Source: Anaerolinea sp.
GTDB taxonomy: Bacteria; Chloroflexota; Dehalococcoidia; Tepidiformales; Tepidiformaceae
DNA length: 48,510 nucleotides
NCBI GenBank assembly: GCA_013822275.1
Contig: PNKC01000019.1
Location: 1 to 48,510, forward strand
Reading direction: 5' to 3'
Shown here: positions 33,930 to 42,690 of the stretch, piece by piece
Numbering within the stretch: the first letter of the stretch is position 1
Layout of the letters: every line of letters starts with the position of its first letter
Program-made: the position numbers and the translations under genes
The notes under the pieces: generated by a model
What the model saw: only the letters and a program-made list of their open reading frames with translations
Told to the model about the DNA's origin: nothing
The model's database searches: none

Positions 33930-33966
33930 AAGGCCTGGTGAGCAGGTCGCTCGCGAGAGGCCTTTT
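33930..33966 (+). terminator. riboswitch expression-platform terminator
   Basis: AAGGCCT (33930-33936) pairs with AGGCCTT (33958-33964) around an inner GAGC/GCTC stem, followed by TT. It lies between aptamer and coding region, as expected for ligand-controlled termination. Confidence 0.75.
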
Positions 33967-34013
33967 CGCCTCGAAGCTCGAAAATCGTAATTTGCGTTGG
34001 AGGGATCCATTTC

Positions 34014-34232
34014 ATGCCCGCTCTTCAGGAAGCCCCGCCCAAGTCGTGTCCCAAGTGCCGCGGCTCCATGATCGTGGAGCGCGACTGGCACGGCACCTAC
34101 GGCAGCTGCATCATGTGCGGCTACGTCCACGAAGTCCTCACCAGCCCGCCGGTTGATCTGGCCGCTGAAGAGGCCGCTCTCCCTCAGCGCCAGCGCCGGC
34201 GCCAGCCCTCCCACGGCAAGCTGCGCCTCTGA
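34014..34232 (+). CDS. small zinc-ribbon protein under cyclic di-AMP riboswitch control
   Basis: 72 residues. One zinc ribbon: CPKCRG (Cys12, Cys15) and CIMCGY (Cys32, Cys35), with the aromatic stretch ERDWHGTYGS between. The C-terminal tail has a basic run (QRQRRRQ) that could bind nucleic acid. No signal peptide or membrane helix. I do not recognise a named family. TTGGAGGG precedes the ATG by about 10 nt. It is the only gene between the riboswitch and the next terminator, so it is the direct target of cyclic di-AMP control. Confidence 0.85.
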   Translation: MPALQEAPPKSCPKCRGSMIVERDWHGTYGSCIMCGYVHEVLTSPPVDLAAEEAALPQRQRRRQPSHGKLRL

Positions 34233-34251
34233 CCGTCGTGATGACGAACAT

Positions 34252-34282
34252 CCAAAGCCCCCGCACCAGGCGGGGGCTTTGG
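34252..34282 (+). terminator. terminator after the zinc-ribbon gene
   Basis: Perfect 13-bp stem CCAAAGCCCCCGC with a 5-nt loop, followed by CTTTCCCC. Confidence 0.85.
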
Positions 34283-34364
34283 CTTTCCCCCCAGACCCGC
34301 ACTGTCTAGAATCAGCGTTGCTCAAGCTGTCCACAATCAGCCCCGCCGTCCCCTGGAGGTCTCT

Positions 34365-34652
34365 GTGCCATACGTCCGCCTCTCCATCGCCAAGCCCCTT
34401 CGTGGCCAGGAAGCCCGCCTTGAAGAACTCATGCGCAAGCTCGTGGCCCTCTCCGCCGAACAGGAGGGTTGCATCGAAACCTTCCTCCTCAAGCCCCACG
34501 ATGACAGCGGCGAGATCGCCCGCATCGGCGTCTACACCAACGAAGCGGCCGCCGAGCAGGCCGCCAACAGCGCATCGTTCATGGCCCTCCGCTCCGAGTT
34601 GAACCTGGTCGCGCAGCCGGGACACCTGGAACGCGCCTTCTTCAGCATCTAA
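34365..34652 (+). CDS. antibiotic biosynthesis monooxygenase (ABM) domain protein
   Basis: 95-residue single ABM-type ferredoxin-like domain: GQEARLEELMRKLVALSAEQEGCIETFLLKP-like first half, then EIARIGVYTNEAAAEQAANS. These dimeric proteins are cofactor-free quinol monooxygenases or haem-degrading enzymes, but many have no known activity. GTG 34365 follows GGAGG; TAGAAT (34307-34312) is the likely -10 element. It precedes the AcuI-like reductase by 31 bp and may share a transcript with it. Confidence 0.8.
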   Translation: MPYVRLSIAKPLRGQEARLEELMRKLVALSAEQEGCIETFLLKPHDDSGEIARIGVYTNEAAAEQAANSASFMALRSELNLVAQPGHLERAFFSI

Positions 34653-34683
34653 CGCCTCCTTCGCCCGCTTCAAGGACCCAGCT

Positions 34684-35679
34684 ATGTCTTACCGTGCCCT
34701 CGTCGTTAACAAGTCTGGCGACGCCTTCGAAGCCGCCATCCAGCAGCTTGATGAATCCTCCCTTCCGCCCGGCGAGGTGACGATCCGCGTTGAGTGGTCA
34801 AGCGTGAACTACAAGGATGGCCTCGCGCTGTCTCCCGCGGGCCGCGTTATTCGAACGTTCCCCATGGTCCCTGGCGTGGACCTCGCCGGTACGGTTGTCA
34901 GTTCGGCCGATTCCCGCTTCATCGCGGGACAAAAGGTCGTTGTGACCGGCTACGACGTTGGCGTTAGCCATCCTGGCGGTTTCGCCGAGCTGGCCCGCGT
35001 CCCCGCTGATTGGGTGATGGCTCTCCCCCCAGGCCTCACAACCAAGGAGGCGATGGCAATCGGCACGGCCGGGCTAACTTCCGCGCTTTCGATCGAAGCC
35101 CTCGAAGCCAGCGGCCTTCGCAAGGAACACGGCCCGGTCATCGTCACCGGGGCCACGGGCGGAGTCGGCAGCACCGCCGTCAGCATGCTCGCCCAGCTCG
35201 GCTACACCGTTGCCGGGAGCACCGGCAAGGAGGCTGAGCACCCCTTCCTCCGCTCCCTCGGCGCGACCGAGATCCTCTCCCGCGAAGACGTCAGCGCCGA
35301 AAGCAGCCGTCCCGTGGAAACCGAGCGCTGGGCCGGGGCTGTCGACCCTGTTGGTGGGGCCACCACCGCCTACTTGCTGCGCACCACCAAGTACGGCGGC
35401 TCTGTCGCTCTCAGTGGGCTGACGGGGGGCGGCACCGTGAACACGACCGTCTATCCTTTCATCCTCCGCGGCGTGAACCTGCTCGGCATCGAATCCGTCT
35501 TCTGCCCCATGGAGCGCCGCCTTCGCGTCTGGAAACGCCTCGGCGGCGACCTCAAACCCCACGGACTCATGGAGTCGATCGCGGTCGAGACCAGCCTCGA
35601 TGGCGTGCCCGGCGTTGCGGAACAGATCCTCGCCGGCAAAGTCCGGGGACGCACTCTCGTGCGGCTCGCGGCCGAGTAG
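34684..35679 (+). CDS. AcuI/YhdH-type acrylyl-CoA reductase (MDR superfamily)
   Basis: 331 residues of the zinc-free medium-chain reductase branch YhdH/AcuI. Diagnostic parts: SSVNYKDGLALS, PMVPGVDLAGTV, the NADPH loop VTGATGGVGSTAVSML, and LGIESVFCPMERR at the C-terminal side. AcuI reduces acrylyl-CoA to propionyl-CoA with NADPH, in 3-hydroxypropionate or DMSP metabolism or as detoxification. The conserved Arg/Glu pocket is consistent, but YhdH paralogues may act on other enones. The next gene, a DinB-fold protein, follows by 57 bp. Confidence 0.87.
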   Translation: MSYRALVVNKSGDAFEAAIQQLDESSLPPGEVTIRVEWSSVNYKDGLALSPAGRVIRTFPMVPGVDLAGTVVSSADSRFIAGQKVVVTGYDVGVSHPGGFAELARVPADWVMALPPGLTTKEAMAIGTAGLTSALSIEALEASGLRKEHGPVIVTGATGGVGSTAVSMLAQLGYTVAGSTGKEAEHPFLRSLGATEILSREDVSAESSRPVETERWAGAVDPVGGATTAYLLRTTKYGGSVALSGLTGGGTVNTTVYPFILRGVNLLGIESVFCPMERRLRVWKRLGGDLKPHGLMESIAVETSLDGVPGVAEQILAGKVRGRTLVRLAAE

Positions 35680-35736
35680 CTCATTAAAACTGAGGCCTCC
35701 AGACTACGCCCCACCACTACCACAGGAGCACCCCAC

Positions 35737-36180
35737 GTGACCGAGAAAACCGCCGCCAGCGTCCGCGCCGAAATCCAGGCAGCGCACCAGGCCTACATGG
35801 CTGAACTCAAGCAGGCGGGCGCTGTCTGGGACGTCAAGCCACCAGCTGGCGGCGAGGGCGAAGAGGCCTGGTCGGCCCGCCAGGTTGCCGAGCACATCGC
35901 CGGCGCCAACCTCTTCTTCGGCGCCGGCATCGCCCAGGCCATTGGCGCCGCGGCCCCTGCGATGGCACGAATGGAACTGGCAAGCGCCGCCGACGCCGTC
36001 GCCAGGACCACCGAGACGCACGCCGCTCTCGCGACCGTCGTCGCCGATGTGAAGGACAGCCAGCTCGGCATGGATATCGACCATCCGCGCCTGGGCAAGC
36101 AGACGCTGGGCGGCATCCTCGGCATCGTCGCCTACCACTACCAGGATCACGCGAACCAGCTCAAAGCCCTTCGCGGCTGA
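35737..36180 (+). CDS. DinB-fold protein, second copy
   Basis: 147-residue four-helix protein. His53 (AEHIAGAN) with His134 and His138 (YHYQDH) repeats the metal triad of the DinB fold, with the same HxxxH spacing as the protein at 17849, but sequence similarity between the two is low. Activity unknown. GTG start after CAGGAG. It is convergent with a nuclease-like gene. Confidence 0.65.
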   Translation: MTEKTAASVRAEIQAAHQAYMAELKQAGAVWDVKPPAGGEGEEAWSARQVAEHIAGANLFFGAGIAQAIGAAAPAMARMELASAADAVARTTETHAALATVVADVKDSQLGMDIDHPRLGKQTLGGILGIVAYHYQDHANQLKALRG

Positions 36181-36196
36181 AGCCGGCCCCGCATTC

Positions 36197-37066
36197 TCAG
36201 AGAAGCCGCGCCAGCAACTCGCCGTAGGCCTCCGCCGTAATCGGGCGCACCACGCGGCCCCGGCCTGTCCAGTATTCCCACTTCCAGTCGCCCGTGGCGC
36301 GGGGGTGATCCGTGGGCAGTTCCACCGGGCGGGACTTGCTGGCGAGCATGAGGTGGTAATGCTCCGTCAGCGGCAGCGCCTCGTTTACGATCCCGATCCA
36401 GTAGTCCATGTGCTCGCCGTTGGGCGCGAACGTTGTCCCCAGGTAACGGTACCGGCCGGCCATCGGCCGCGAAGCGCTGTTCACGTAGCGTGCGGTCTCG
36501 CCGAAGGCGCGGCGCACCGCCGCCCCGCCCAGGGCGTAAAGCCGGTTCGTGCTCACCGCCTGGTCCAGGGATACGTCGCCCAGTCCGAGGATGTCCCGCA
36601 GGATGAACTCGGTGAACTGCCGCGCCATCGGGTCCGGGTCGTCCTCCAACGCCTCCACCACCTGGAGCCACGTCACGGGGCGCCAGGGCGGCCGTACCTC
36701 CGTCCCCCACACGCCGAGGATTACGAATGCCGGTTGGATGCTCCATCCGCCGGCCACGGCTTCAAACCCGGGCAGCGCGCCTTCGTCAGCCCCTGGTTCC
36801 ACGTGCACTTCGATCAGGGCCCTCCGGCCACCTTCGAAGGTGAGGAGGAGGTCGGCAATCCCGGCATCCGCGAGCCTCGGCTGCACCTCCACCAGGGCAA
36901 GCGGTTCGCCGTGCGCGCTCGCCGCCTCGGCGAACAGCGCTGTCAGCATCCGATGGCCGGTCTTCAAGAAGTACGCCAGGCCACTCGTGCAGTAGTTCTC
37001 GAACGGCGTCGCCGTGGACCCCGGGTGAAACGCGGACAGCATCGTGAACAGGTTCGATTCCGGCAT
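36197..37066 (-). CDS. PD-(D/E)XK nuclease-like protein of unknown function
   Basis: 289 residues. The N-terminal third looks like a PD-(D/E)XK nuclease core: PFENYCTSGLAYFLKTGH, then GIADLLLTFEGGRRALIEVHVEPG, where Asp and Glu-x-His replace Asp and Glu-x-Lys. The C-terminal half (WIGIVNEALPLTEHYHLML, then WEYWTGRGRV) is not recognised. It may be a defence or repair protein, or an inactive relative. ATG 37066 is chosen since the sequence before it is not protein-like, and GATACT lies 7 nt upstream. Confidence 0.6.
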   Translation of the reverse strand: MPESNLFTMLSAFHPGSTATPFENYCTSGLAYFLKTGHRMLTALFAEAASAHGEPLALVEVQPRLADAGIADLLLTFEGGRRALIEVHVEPGADEGALPGFEAVAGGWSIQPAFVILGVWGTEVRPPWRPVTWLQVVEALEDDPDPMARQFTEFILRDILGLGDVSLDQAVSTNRLYALGGAAVRRAFGETARYVNSASRPMAGRYRYLGTTFAPNGEHMDYWIGIVNEALPLTEHYHLMLASKSRPVELPTDHPRATGDWKWEYWTGRGRVVRPITAEAYGELLARLL

Positions 37067-37126
37067 TCGTGTCAGTATCGCCGCCCTCCCCGGAGAGGGC
37101 CACAGCCCCCCCCACGGGCTCTGAAC

Positions 37127-37150
37127 GCTCTTTGCTTTTTGCTTTTTGCT
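37127..37150. repeat. heptamer array GCTTTTT-type, 3 units
   Basis: GCTCTTT, GCTTTTT, GCTTTTT, then GCT, in the gap between two minus-strand genes. It has the same 7-bp period as the other arrays but a different sequence. Confidence 0.7.
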
Positions 37151-37151
37151 C

Positions 37152-37520
37152 CTACCCCTCGCTGACGCCGTAATCCACCCACTCCGTCGCCAGCCTGAAG
37201 ACGCGCGTGCTCGAAACCTGCGTGAGGTCGCGCCGCGCGCGCAGCGCTTCCAGGTATTGAGGGTGCAGCGCCCGGACCTCTTCGTTCGCGTCATCGGGCA
37301 GGCGCGCGTCATCGCGCGTGGACTCCCAATGCGCCATGGAGGCGTAGGCCGTGTTCAGTATCACTTCGTTGCTGGCGCCGCCGTGCAGGTTCGTGAAGAA
37401 GCCCACAATCTTGCATCCGCGGGCTTCCATGTAGGGCCAGATTCCTTCTCGCGAAAGCCTCTCGAACTCCCGCAGGCTGCCCCGCTCGATGATGAAGCTG
37501 CGCTGTACCACAACAGTCAT
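37152..37520 (-). CDS. NIPSNAP-like dimeric alpha/beta barrel protein
   Basis: 122 residues with one ferredoxin-like fold: VVQRSFIIERGSLREFERL, then WPYMEARGCKIVGFFTNLHGG, then VILNTAYASMAHWESTRDD. This is the NIPSNAP/ABM-like pattern; function unknown. GGAGGG lies before the ATG. It is 37 bp downstream of the nucleotidyltransferase gene on the same strand. Confidence 0.6.
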   Translation of the reverse strand: MTVVVQRSFIIERGSLREFERLSREGIWPYMEARGCKIVGFFTNLHGGASNEVILNTAYASMAHWESTRDDARLPDDANEEVRALHPQYLEALRARRDLTQVSSTRVFRLATEWVDYGVSEG

Positions 37521-37557
37521 GCCGTCCCTCCGTGCCGCGCAATCTACCGCCTCGCGG

Positions 37558-38163
37558 CTATCCGGTCAGTTGGCCAATCCACGAGTGCCCGGCCGATGTG
37601 AGACGCAGCGCGTCGGCGAGCCAATGCCGCTGGACAAAGGTCAGCAGCGGCGCGACCTGGCGGAAGTCCTCTTCGTCCTTCGGTCGCGGGTCCTTCGACT
37701 TGAAAAGCAGTTGCACTTCTGGCGCCAGGTACTCGACCCCAAACAGCCTCCAGGTGAGCGAGTCGAAGCTTCGCTGGATGCGGCTGTCGCGCCGGTAGAT
37801 CCACTCATCGTCGTCGTGCTCGTTGAGCATCAATTGGAACCGCCACGGACCGTCTGGCCCCTCTCGAGCCCAGATATCGTGCACACCGGGAGGGAGCATC
37901 TCCCCCCGCCGCCACGGGCGCAGGTTTCCTGGAGGGTCGGCGGCGTCCAACTCCCAGTCAGCCAGCAGTGCCTGCATCTCCAACTGGTCGCCGCGGTAGA
38001 GCCCGATGTCCAGGTCCGAATGCTCTCGCCAACTTCGCCCAGCGAAGGCCTCGAGGGCATAGCCGCCGGCTATCCACCAGGGGAAGTCCGCAGCCCCAAG
38101 GACCACCCTGGCTTCGGGCGGCCCGATCGGGTCCCACATCCCCCACTCCGTCTCAGTTGCCAC
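37558..38163 (-). CDS. aminoglycoside-type nucleotidyltransferase
   Basis: 201 residues. The Pol-beta nucleotidyltransferase core is WIAGGYALEAF, then REHSDLDIGLYR, with the two metal Asp residues in SDLDI. The C-terminal part (YLAPEVQLLFKSKDPRPKDEEDF) matches ANT(2'')-like and related chromosomal proteins. Such enzymes adenylylate aminoglycosides, but most environmental members are untested and should not be called resistance genes from sequence alone. GTG start at 38163. It lies 36 bp downstream of mfd. Confidence 0.8.
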   Translation of the reverse strand: MATETEWGMWDPIGPPEARVVLGAADFPWWIAGGYALEAFAGRSWREHSDLDIGLYRGDQLEMQALLADWELDAADPPGNLRPWRRGEMLPPGVHDIWAREGPDGPWRFQLMLNEHDDDEWIYRRDSRIQRSFDSLTWRLFGVEYLAPEVQLLFKSKDPRPKDEEDFRQVAPLLTFVQRHWLADALRLTSAGHSWIGQLTG

Positions 38164-38199
38164 CAGTTCTCACCCCCATTTGTGCCTCGCCTGGAAGCC

Positions 38200-41100
38200 T
38201 CACTCGCCCATCGCTTTCAGCACCCGGATCAGCAGCGGCATCCAGTTCGTGCCCACGCCGACCCGGTCGATGCGCACCTGGTTTGGGCCCACGATCACGC
38301 TCTTCAGCTTGAGGGCCTCGACCCTCGCGCGCATTCTCTCGGGAACGCCGCCTCGCACGCGAAGGTGGAACATCTGCTCATCCGTCTTGATGCTTTCCAC
38401 CCGCACGCGCCGCGCCATGGACTTCACGAGCGCCACGTAGAGCAGGTTTTCGACCGAGCGCGGCACTTCGCCGAAGCGGTCGGCCAGTTCCGCCTGCATC
38501 TCCGCGACGCCGTCGGCGCTCTCGATATCCGCCACGCGCTGGTACACGGCCAGGCGGGCGTGGATGTCCGGGACGTACCCCTCCGGGATGTGGGCGCTAA
38601 GGGGTACGTCCACGGACGGCGCCGGGGGCAGCGGCGGCGGCGCGGAGGGCGCCTCTGGCGCCACCGCCGCCTTGATCGCGGATACCGCTTCCGCCACCAG
38701 CTTGGAGTACATGTCGAATCCAACGGCCGCGATGTGGCCGCTCTGTTCGTTCCCAAGTACGTTCCCGGCGCCGCGGATCTCAAGGTCGCGCAAGGCAATC
38801 TGGAACCCGGCGCCCAGCTCGCTCGCTTCGAAGATGGCCTCAAGCCGCTTCTGCGCCGGCTCGCTCATCGCCCTGTCCTTGTCGTAGAGCAGATAGGCGT
38901 ACGCCCGGTTGGCGCCGCGCCCAACCCGTCCGCGGAGCTGGTACAACTGCGCCAGGCCCAGCGTGTTCGCGTCGTTGATGATGATCGTGTTCGCGTTTGG
39001 GATGTCGAGCCCGCTTTCGATGATCGTCGTGCAGACCAGCACGTCCTGGTCCCCCGCGCCGAACTCCATCATCACGCGCTCCAACTGTTCCTCGGGCATC
39101 TGGCCGTGACCCACGCTGATCCGCGCATCTGGCACGATCTCCCGCAGCCTCGTCACGATGCGCTCGATGTTGTGGACGCGGTTGTGGACGAAGTACACCT
39201 GTCCCCCGCGTTCCAGTTCGCGCTCGATCGCCTCCCGGATAATCTCGTCGTCCCACTGCAGCACGTAGGTCCGGATCGGCACCCGCTCCTCCGGAGGGGA
39301 CATGACCGCGCTCATGTCACGAATCCCCACGAGCGACATTTGAAGCGTGCGTGGGATGGGGGTCGCCGATAGGACGAGGCTGTCTACCTCCGCGCGCATC
39401 TGCTTCAACCGCTCCTTGTGGCTTACGCCGAAACGCTGCTCCTCGTCGATGACGATCAGCCCGAGATCCTTGAACGCGATATCCCGCTGCAGCAGCCGGT
39501 GAGTGCCGATCGCGATATCCACCTCGCCGCTCACGATTCCCTGGACGATCTCCCGCTGCTGCGGCTCGCTGCGGAAGCGCGAAAGCACCTCCACGCGCAC
39601 GGGGAACCCGGCGAGGCGCTCCCGGAAGGTGTTGCCGTGTTGTTCGGCGAGCACCGTCGTTGGTACCAGCACCGCGACCTGCTTGCCATCCGCAACGGCC
39701 TTGAATGCCGCCCGGATCGCGACCTCCGTCTTCCCGTATCCCACGTCGCCGCAGATAAGCCGGTCCATCGGCCGCGGGCGCTCCATGTCCGCTTTCACCT
39801 CGGAGATCGCCTGGAGCTGATCCGCGGTCTCGACGAAAGGAAACGCCGCCTCCATCTCCATCTGCCACGCCCCGTCCTCAGCGAACGCATGGCCAACCGC
39901 CACTTCGCGTTTCGCGTACAGCTCCAACAGGTCCTGCGCGAGTTCCACCACCGCCTGTTTCACGCGCCGCTTCGCCCGCGTCCACTCCATGGAGCCAAGC
40001 TTTGTGAGCGAAGGGGGATGGTCGGTTGGGCCCACGTAACGGGTCACCGACTCCAGTTGGTCCGCCGGGACGTAGAGCCGGTCGCTCTCCGCGTACTGCA
40101 GCTCCAGGTATTCGCGCTCGACGCTGTCCACTACCCGGCGGATGAGCCCTCCATAGCGCGCGATGCCGTGGTCGGCGTGCACCAGGTAGTCGCCCACCTC
40201 CAGCGTCGAAACGATGTCCGGCCGGATGCCGTGGCGCGTCTTCGTCGGTCGCCGCCGTTTGCGAAAACCGAACACCTCCGCGTCCGTGATCACGACAAGG
40301 CCTTCGTCCAGGGTGAAGCCGCCGAGCACGGCCAGCGGGATGAGCGTGATCGAGCCCGGCGGCGGCACGTCCGGCAAACGCCGCGTGAGCGTGGCCCGGA
40401 TGCCTTCGCCGTCCAGGAGCTCGGCCAGCCGCAGCGCCTGCTGCGATGCAATGACGACAGCCTTGCCGCTCTTCGCCCAGGCGCCCGCCTGCTGGGCGAG
40501 GGGACGAAGCTTCCCCGCGAAGCTCGGCGTCACCGAAAGGGACAGGCGGCGGGCGCCCAACTCTTCCGCCCCGAACCGCTGGAGGTGGACGTTGCCGGCC
40601 CGCGTCTCTATCGCCTGGAATACCGGCGCCCCGCCTTCGCGCAGCGGTGGCAGCCCGGTAGGGATCGCGCCGCGCTGTTCGAGCTCTTGGCGGGTGCGTT
40701 CTTCATGCTCCAGCAGCCGGGCGAGTGTCACCTCTCCGTCTTCAGCATCGTCGATCAGGATCTGGGCGCCCGGGGAAAGGTGGTCCAGCCCGGTGGTCCT
40801 GTACAGCAGCGGCTCAAAGAAGGCGTCGAAGCTGGAGCGGCCGCCGGAGGCCAGCAACTCGAGCTGTTCCGCAACCAGTTCGCTGCCTTCGCCGTCCGCG
40901 GTGATCGATGCAAGGAGCGCTCGCGCGGCCTCCCGCGCCCCGCGCGTGCCGGTGACAGCCGGCGGCAGAGTTGCCTCATCCAGCCGCGAAACGCTGCGCT
41001 GTGTTGCGAGGTCAACCTGGCGGATGCTCTCAACCTCGTCGCCGAAGAACTCGATCCGGTAGGGGTGCTCGGCCCCCGCGGGAAAGACATCGATCAGCCC

Positions 41101-41730
41101 CCCCTTCCGGGAGGCGCTGCCCGGGCGGTCGGCCAAGAGCGTGATTTCGTAGCCCAGCGCCTCGAGTTCTCCCAGCAGGCCAGGCAGTCCACGCGTCTCG
41201 CCCGTGCGTACGGTCATGCCGGCCAGTTGTACTTCTGGCCCGGCGCAGTGTTCGGTCAGGGCGCCCCAGCTCGCGACTACCAGCGCCCGCTCTCCTCCCC
41301 GGAGGAGGGCCAGCGCGCGGGCGCGCTCCACTGCCACCGAGGTGTCATCGTGGACGAATTCGTAGGGCAGGCCCTCGCGTTCCGGCAGCCTGGCCAGGGG
41401 GACGTCCTGGAGGAAGATCGCCAGCTCTTCATGCGCCGCCTGCGACCGGGCCGGCCCCGGCACCAGCAGCAGCGTTGGGCCGCCATGCCGCGCCGCCAGG
41501 GCGGCGGCAACCGGCGCCTTCGCGGTCTCCGGGACGCCAAGGCGCGCTCCGCCCTCCCCGCGCTTTGTCAGGGGCCCGATAACCTCCGCGATTGCGGCCG
41601 TGAGGCCGGCCAGTTCGCCTGCCAGCGAAACACCTCGCGCCCGGCAGCGCTCCCGCGCCCGGGTACCAACCCACTGTACGGAAGATCGGTGTTTGCGGCA
41701 GCAAGCGCCGTTGGCCCCCTTTGCTACCAT
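38200..41730 (-). CDS. mfd: transcription-repair coupling factor
   Basis: About 1176 residues, normal for Mfd. Domains in order: UvrB-homology region (LLVPGPARSQAAHEEL, LPEREGLPYEF), RNA polymerase-interaction domain with VGDYLVHADHGIARYGG, then the SF2 translocase with Walker A GDVGYGKTEVAIRAAFKA near 657, DEEQRFG near 761 and LSATPIPRTLQMSL, and the C-terminal TRCF domain. It removes stalled RNA polymerase and recruits UvrA. The start is uncertain: ATG 41730 is the best ATG. The open frame runs to 42003 but overlaps the CDF gene there. Only 6 bp separate this start from the divergent CDF start. Confidence 0.94.
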   Translation of the reverse strand: MVAKGANGACCRKHRSSVQWVGTRARERCRARGVSLAGELAGLTAAIAEVIGPLTKRGEGGARLGVPETAKAPVAAALAARHGGPTLLLVPGPARSQAAHEELAIFLQDVPLARLPEREGLPYEFVHDDTSVAVERARALALLRGGERALVVASWGALTEHCAGPEVQLAGMTVRTGETRGLPGLLGELEALGYEITLLADRPGSASRKGGLIDVFPAGAEHPYRIEFFGDEVESIRQVDLATQRSVSRLDEATLPPAVTGTRGAREAARALLASITADGEGSELVAEQLELLASGGRSSFDAFFEPLLYRTTGLDHLSPGAQILIDDAEDGEVTLARLLEHEERTRQELEQRGAIPTGLPPLREGGAPVFQAIETRAGNVHLQRFGAEELGARRLSLSVTPSFAGKLRPLAQQAGAWAKSGKAVVIASQQALRLAELLDGEGIRATLTRRLPDVPPPGSITLIPLAVLGGFTLDEGLVVITDAEVFGFRKRRRPTKTRHGIRPDIVSTLEVGDYLVHADHGIARYGGLIRRVVDSVEREYLELQYAESDRLYVPADQLESVTRYVGPTDHPPSLTKLGSMEWTRAKRRVKQAVVELAQDLLELYAKREVAVGHAFAEDGAWQMEMEAAFPFVETADQLQAISEVKADMERPRPMDRLICGDVGYGKTEVAIRAAFKAVADGKQVAVLVPTTVLAEQHGNTFRERLAGFPVRVEVLSRFRSEPQQREIVQGIVSGEVDIAIGTHRLLQRDIAFKDLGLIVIDEEQRFGVSHKERLKQMRAEVDSLVLSATPIPRTLQMSLVGIRDMSAVMSPPEERVPIRTYVLQWDDEIIREAIERELERGGQVYFVHNRVHNIERIVTRLREIVPDARISVGHGQMPEEQLERVMMEFGAGDQDVLVCTTIIESGLDIPNANTIIINDANTLGLAQLYQLRGRVGRGANRAYAYLLYDKDRAMSEPAQKRLEAIFEASELGAGFQIALRDLEIRGAGNVLGNEQSGHIAAVGFDMYSKLVAEAVSAIKAAVAPEAPSAPPPLPPAPSVDVPLSAHIPEGYVPDIHARLAVYQRVADIESADGVAEMQAELADRFGEVPRSVENLLYVALVKSMARRVRVESIKTDEQMFHLRVRGGVPERMRARVEALKLKSVIVGPNQVRIDRVGVGTNWMPLLIRVLKAMGE
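41725..41730 (+). promoter_or_regulatory. -10 element of the CDF gene (leaderless)
   Basis: TACCAT, 6 nt before the GTG at 41737. Its last three bases are the mfd start codon read on the other strand. Confidence 0.55.
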
Positions 41731-41736
41731 GCATAT

Positions 41737-42687
41737 GTGGAACACGCTCCTGGCCATGCCCACCGCTCGCCGCGGAATGCGCTCGTCCTTGGGCTTGTGC
41801 TTACCCTGGCCTTCGTGGCGATTGAAGCGATCACCGGCTACCTGGCGGGCTCGCTCGCTCTCGTATCGGACGCCGGCCACGCCCTCACCGACTCGGCCGG
41901 CCTGCTCCTCGCGCTCGCCGCGGCCACTCTTGGGAGGCGCTCCCCCGATGACCGCCGCACCTACGGGTACGCGCGGTTCGAAGTGCTCGCCGTCCCCGTC
42001 CACGTTACGCTCCTCCTCGGCATCGCCGCGTACATTGTCTGGGAGTCAATCCAACGTTTCGGAGACCCCCACGAAATCCAGACCCTGCCGGTGCTGGTTG
42101 TCGGGGCCGCCGGCCTTGCCGTGAACCTCCTCGTCATCCGGCTCCTCCACTCCCACGCACATGACAACCCGAACGCCCGCGCCGCCCGCCTCGAAGCGGC
42201 ATCGGACGCGCTTGGGTCTGTCCTCGTCATCGCGTCGACCACGTTTATTGCCCTTGGCGGGTGGATGGGAGTGGACGCGCTGGTGGGGCTCGCCATCGCT
42301 GCCTTCATCCTCCCACGAGCCTGGGCGTTGCTTCGCCAGGCTGGCGAGATCCTTCTCGAAAGTGCCCCGCCCGGCCTGGAGACTACGGCGATCATCGCGG
42401 CGAGCCGCGATGTCGAAGGGGTGCTCGCCGTGCACGATGTCCGCGTCTGGAGCATCGCCCCCCGCTTCCCGGCTCTGAGCGCCCACGTTGAGCTGGCGGA
42501 CGTGACCTGCACGGAACACATCCTCACGGACCTCGCGGCCCTGCTCCGCGAGCGCTTCGGCATCGGCCACGTCACCCTCCAGCCGGAAACGCCAGCTCTC
42601 CACGAAGCGATAGAATGCTGCCTCAGCCAGGACGCGGGGCTCATGGCGCCCTCCGCGCACCGCCACGGGAACGCGCCCGTTGGGTAG
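41737..42687 (+). CDS. CDF family cation efflux protein
   Basis: 316 residues, six membrane helices and a cytoplasmic C-terminal domain. The helix-2 site is SDAGHALTD (His and Asp). The helix-5 site reads LEAASDALGS, with Glu where zinc transporters have His. A His-rich patch (LHSHAHDN) lies in the loop between helices 4 and 5. It exports a divalent metal in exchange for protons; the Glu makes plain Zn2+ preference uncertain. GTG 41737 is set by the -10 element and homology. A peptide-binding protein gene starts 3 bp after its stop. Confidence 0.88.
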   Translation: MEHAPGHAHRSPRNALVLGLVLTLAFVAIEAITGYLAGSLALVSDAGHALTDSAGLLLALAAATLGRRSPDDRRTYGYARFEVLAVPVHVTLLLGIAAYIVWESIQRFGDPHEIQTLPVLVVGAAGLAVNLLVIRLLHSHAHDNPNARAARLEAASDALGSVLVIASTTFIALGGWMGVDALVGLAIAAFILPRAWALLRQAGEILLESAPPGLETTAIIAASRDVEGVLAVHDVRVWSIAPRFPALSAHVELADVTCTEHILTDLAALLRERFGIGHVTLQPETPALHEAIECCLSQDAGLMAPSAHRHGNAPVG

Positions 42688-42690
42688 GCC

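Noticed and set aside
37558-38163. Acquired aminoglycoside resistance gene
   Set aside because: Composition and neighbours (mfd) look chromosomal, and similarity is only at family level.
39418-41736. Long plus-strand open frame through mfd joined to the CDF gene
   Set aside because: Only the part from 41737 is protein-like; the upstream part mirrors mfd codons and contains no transporter sequence.
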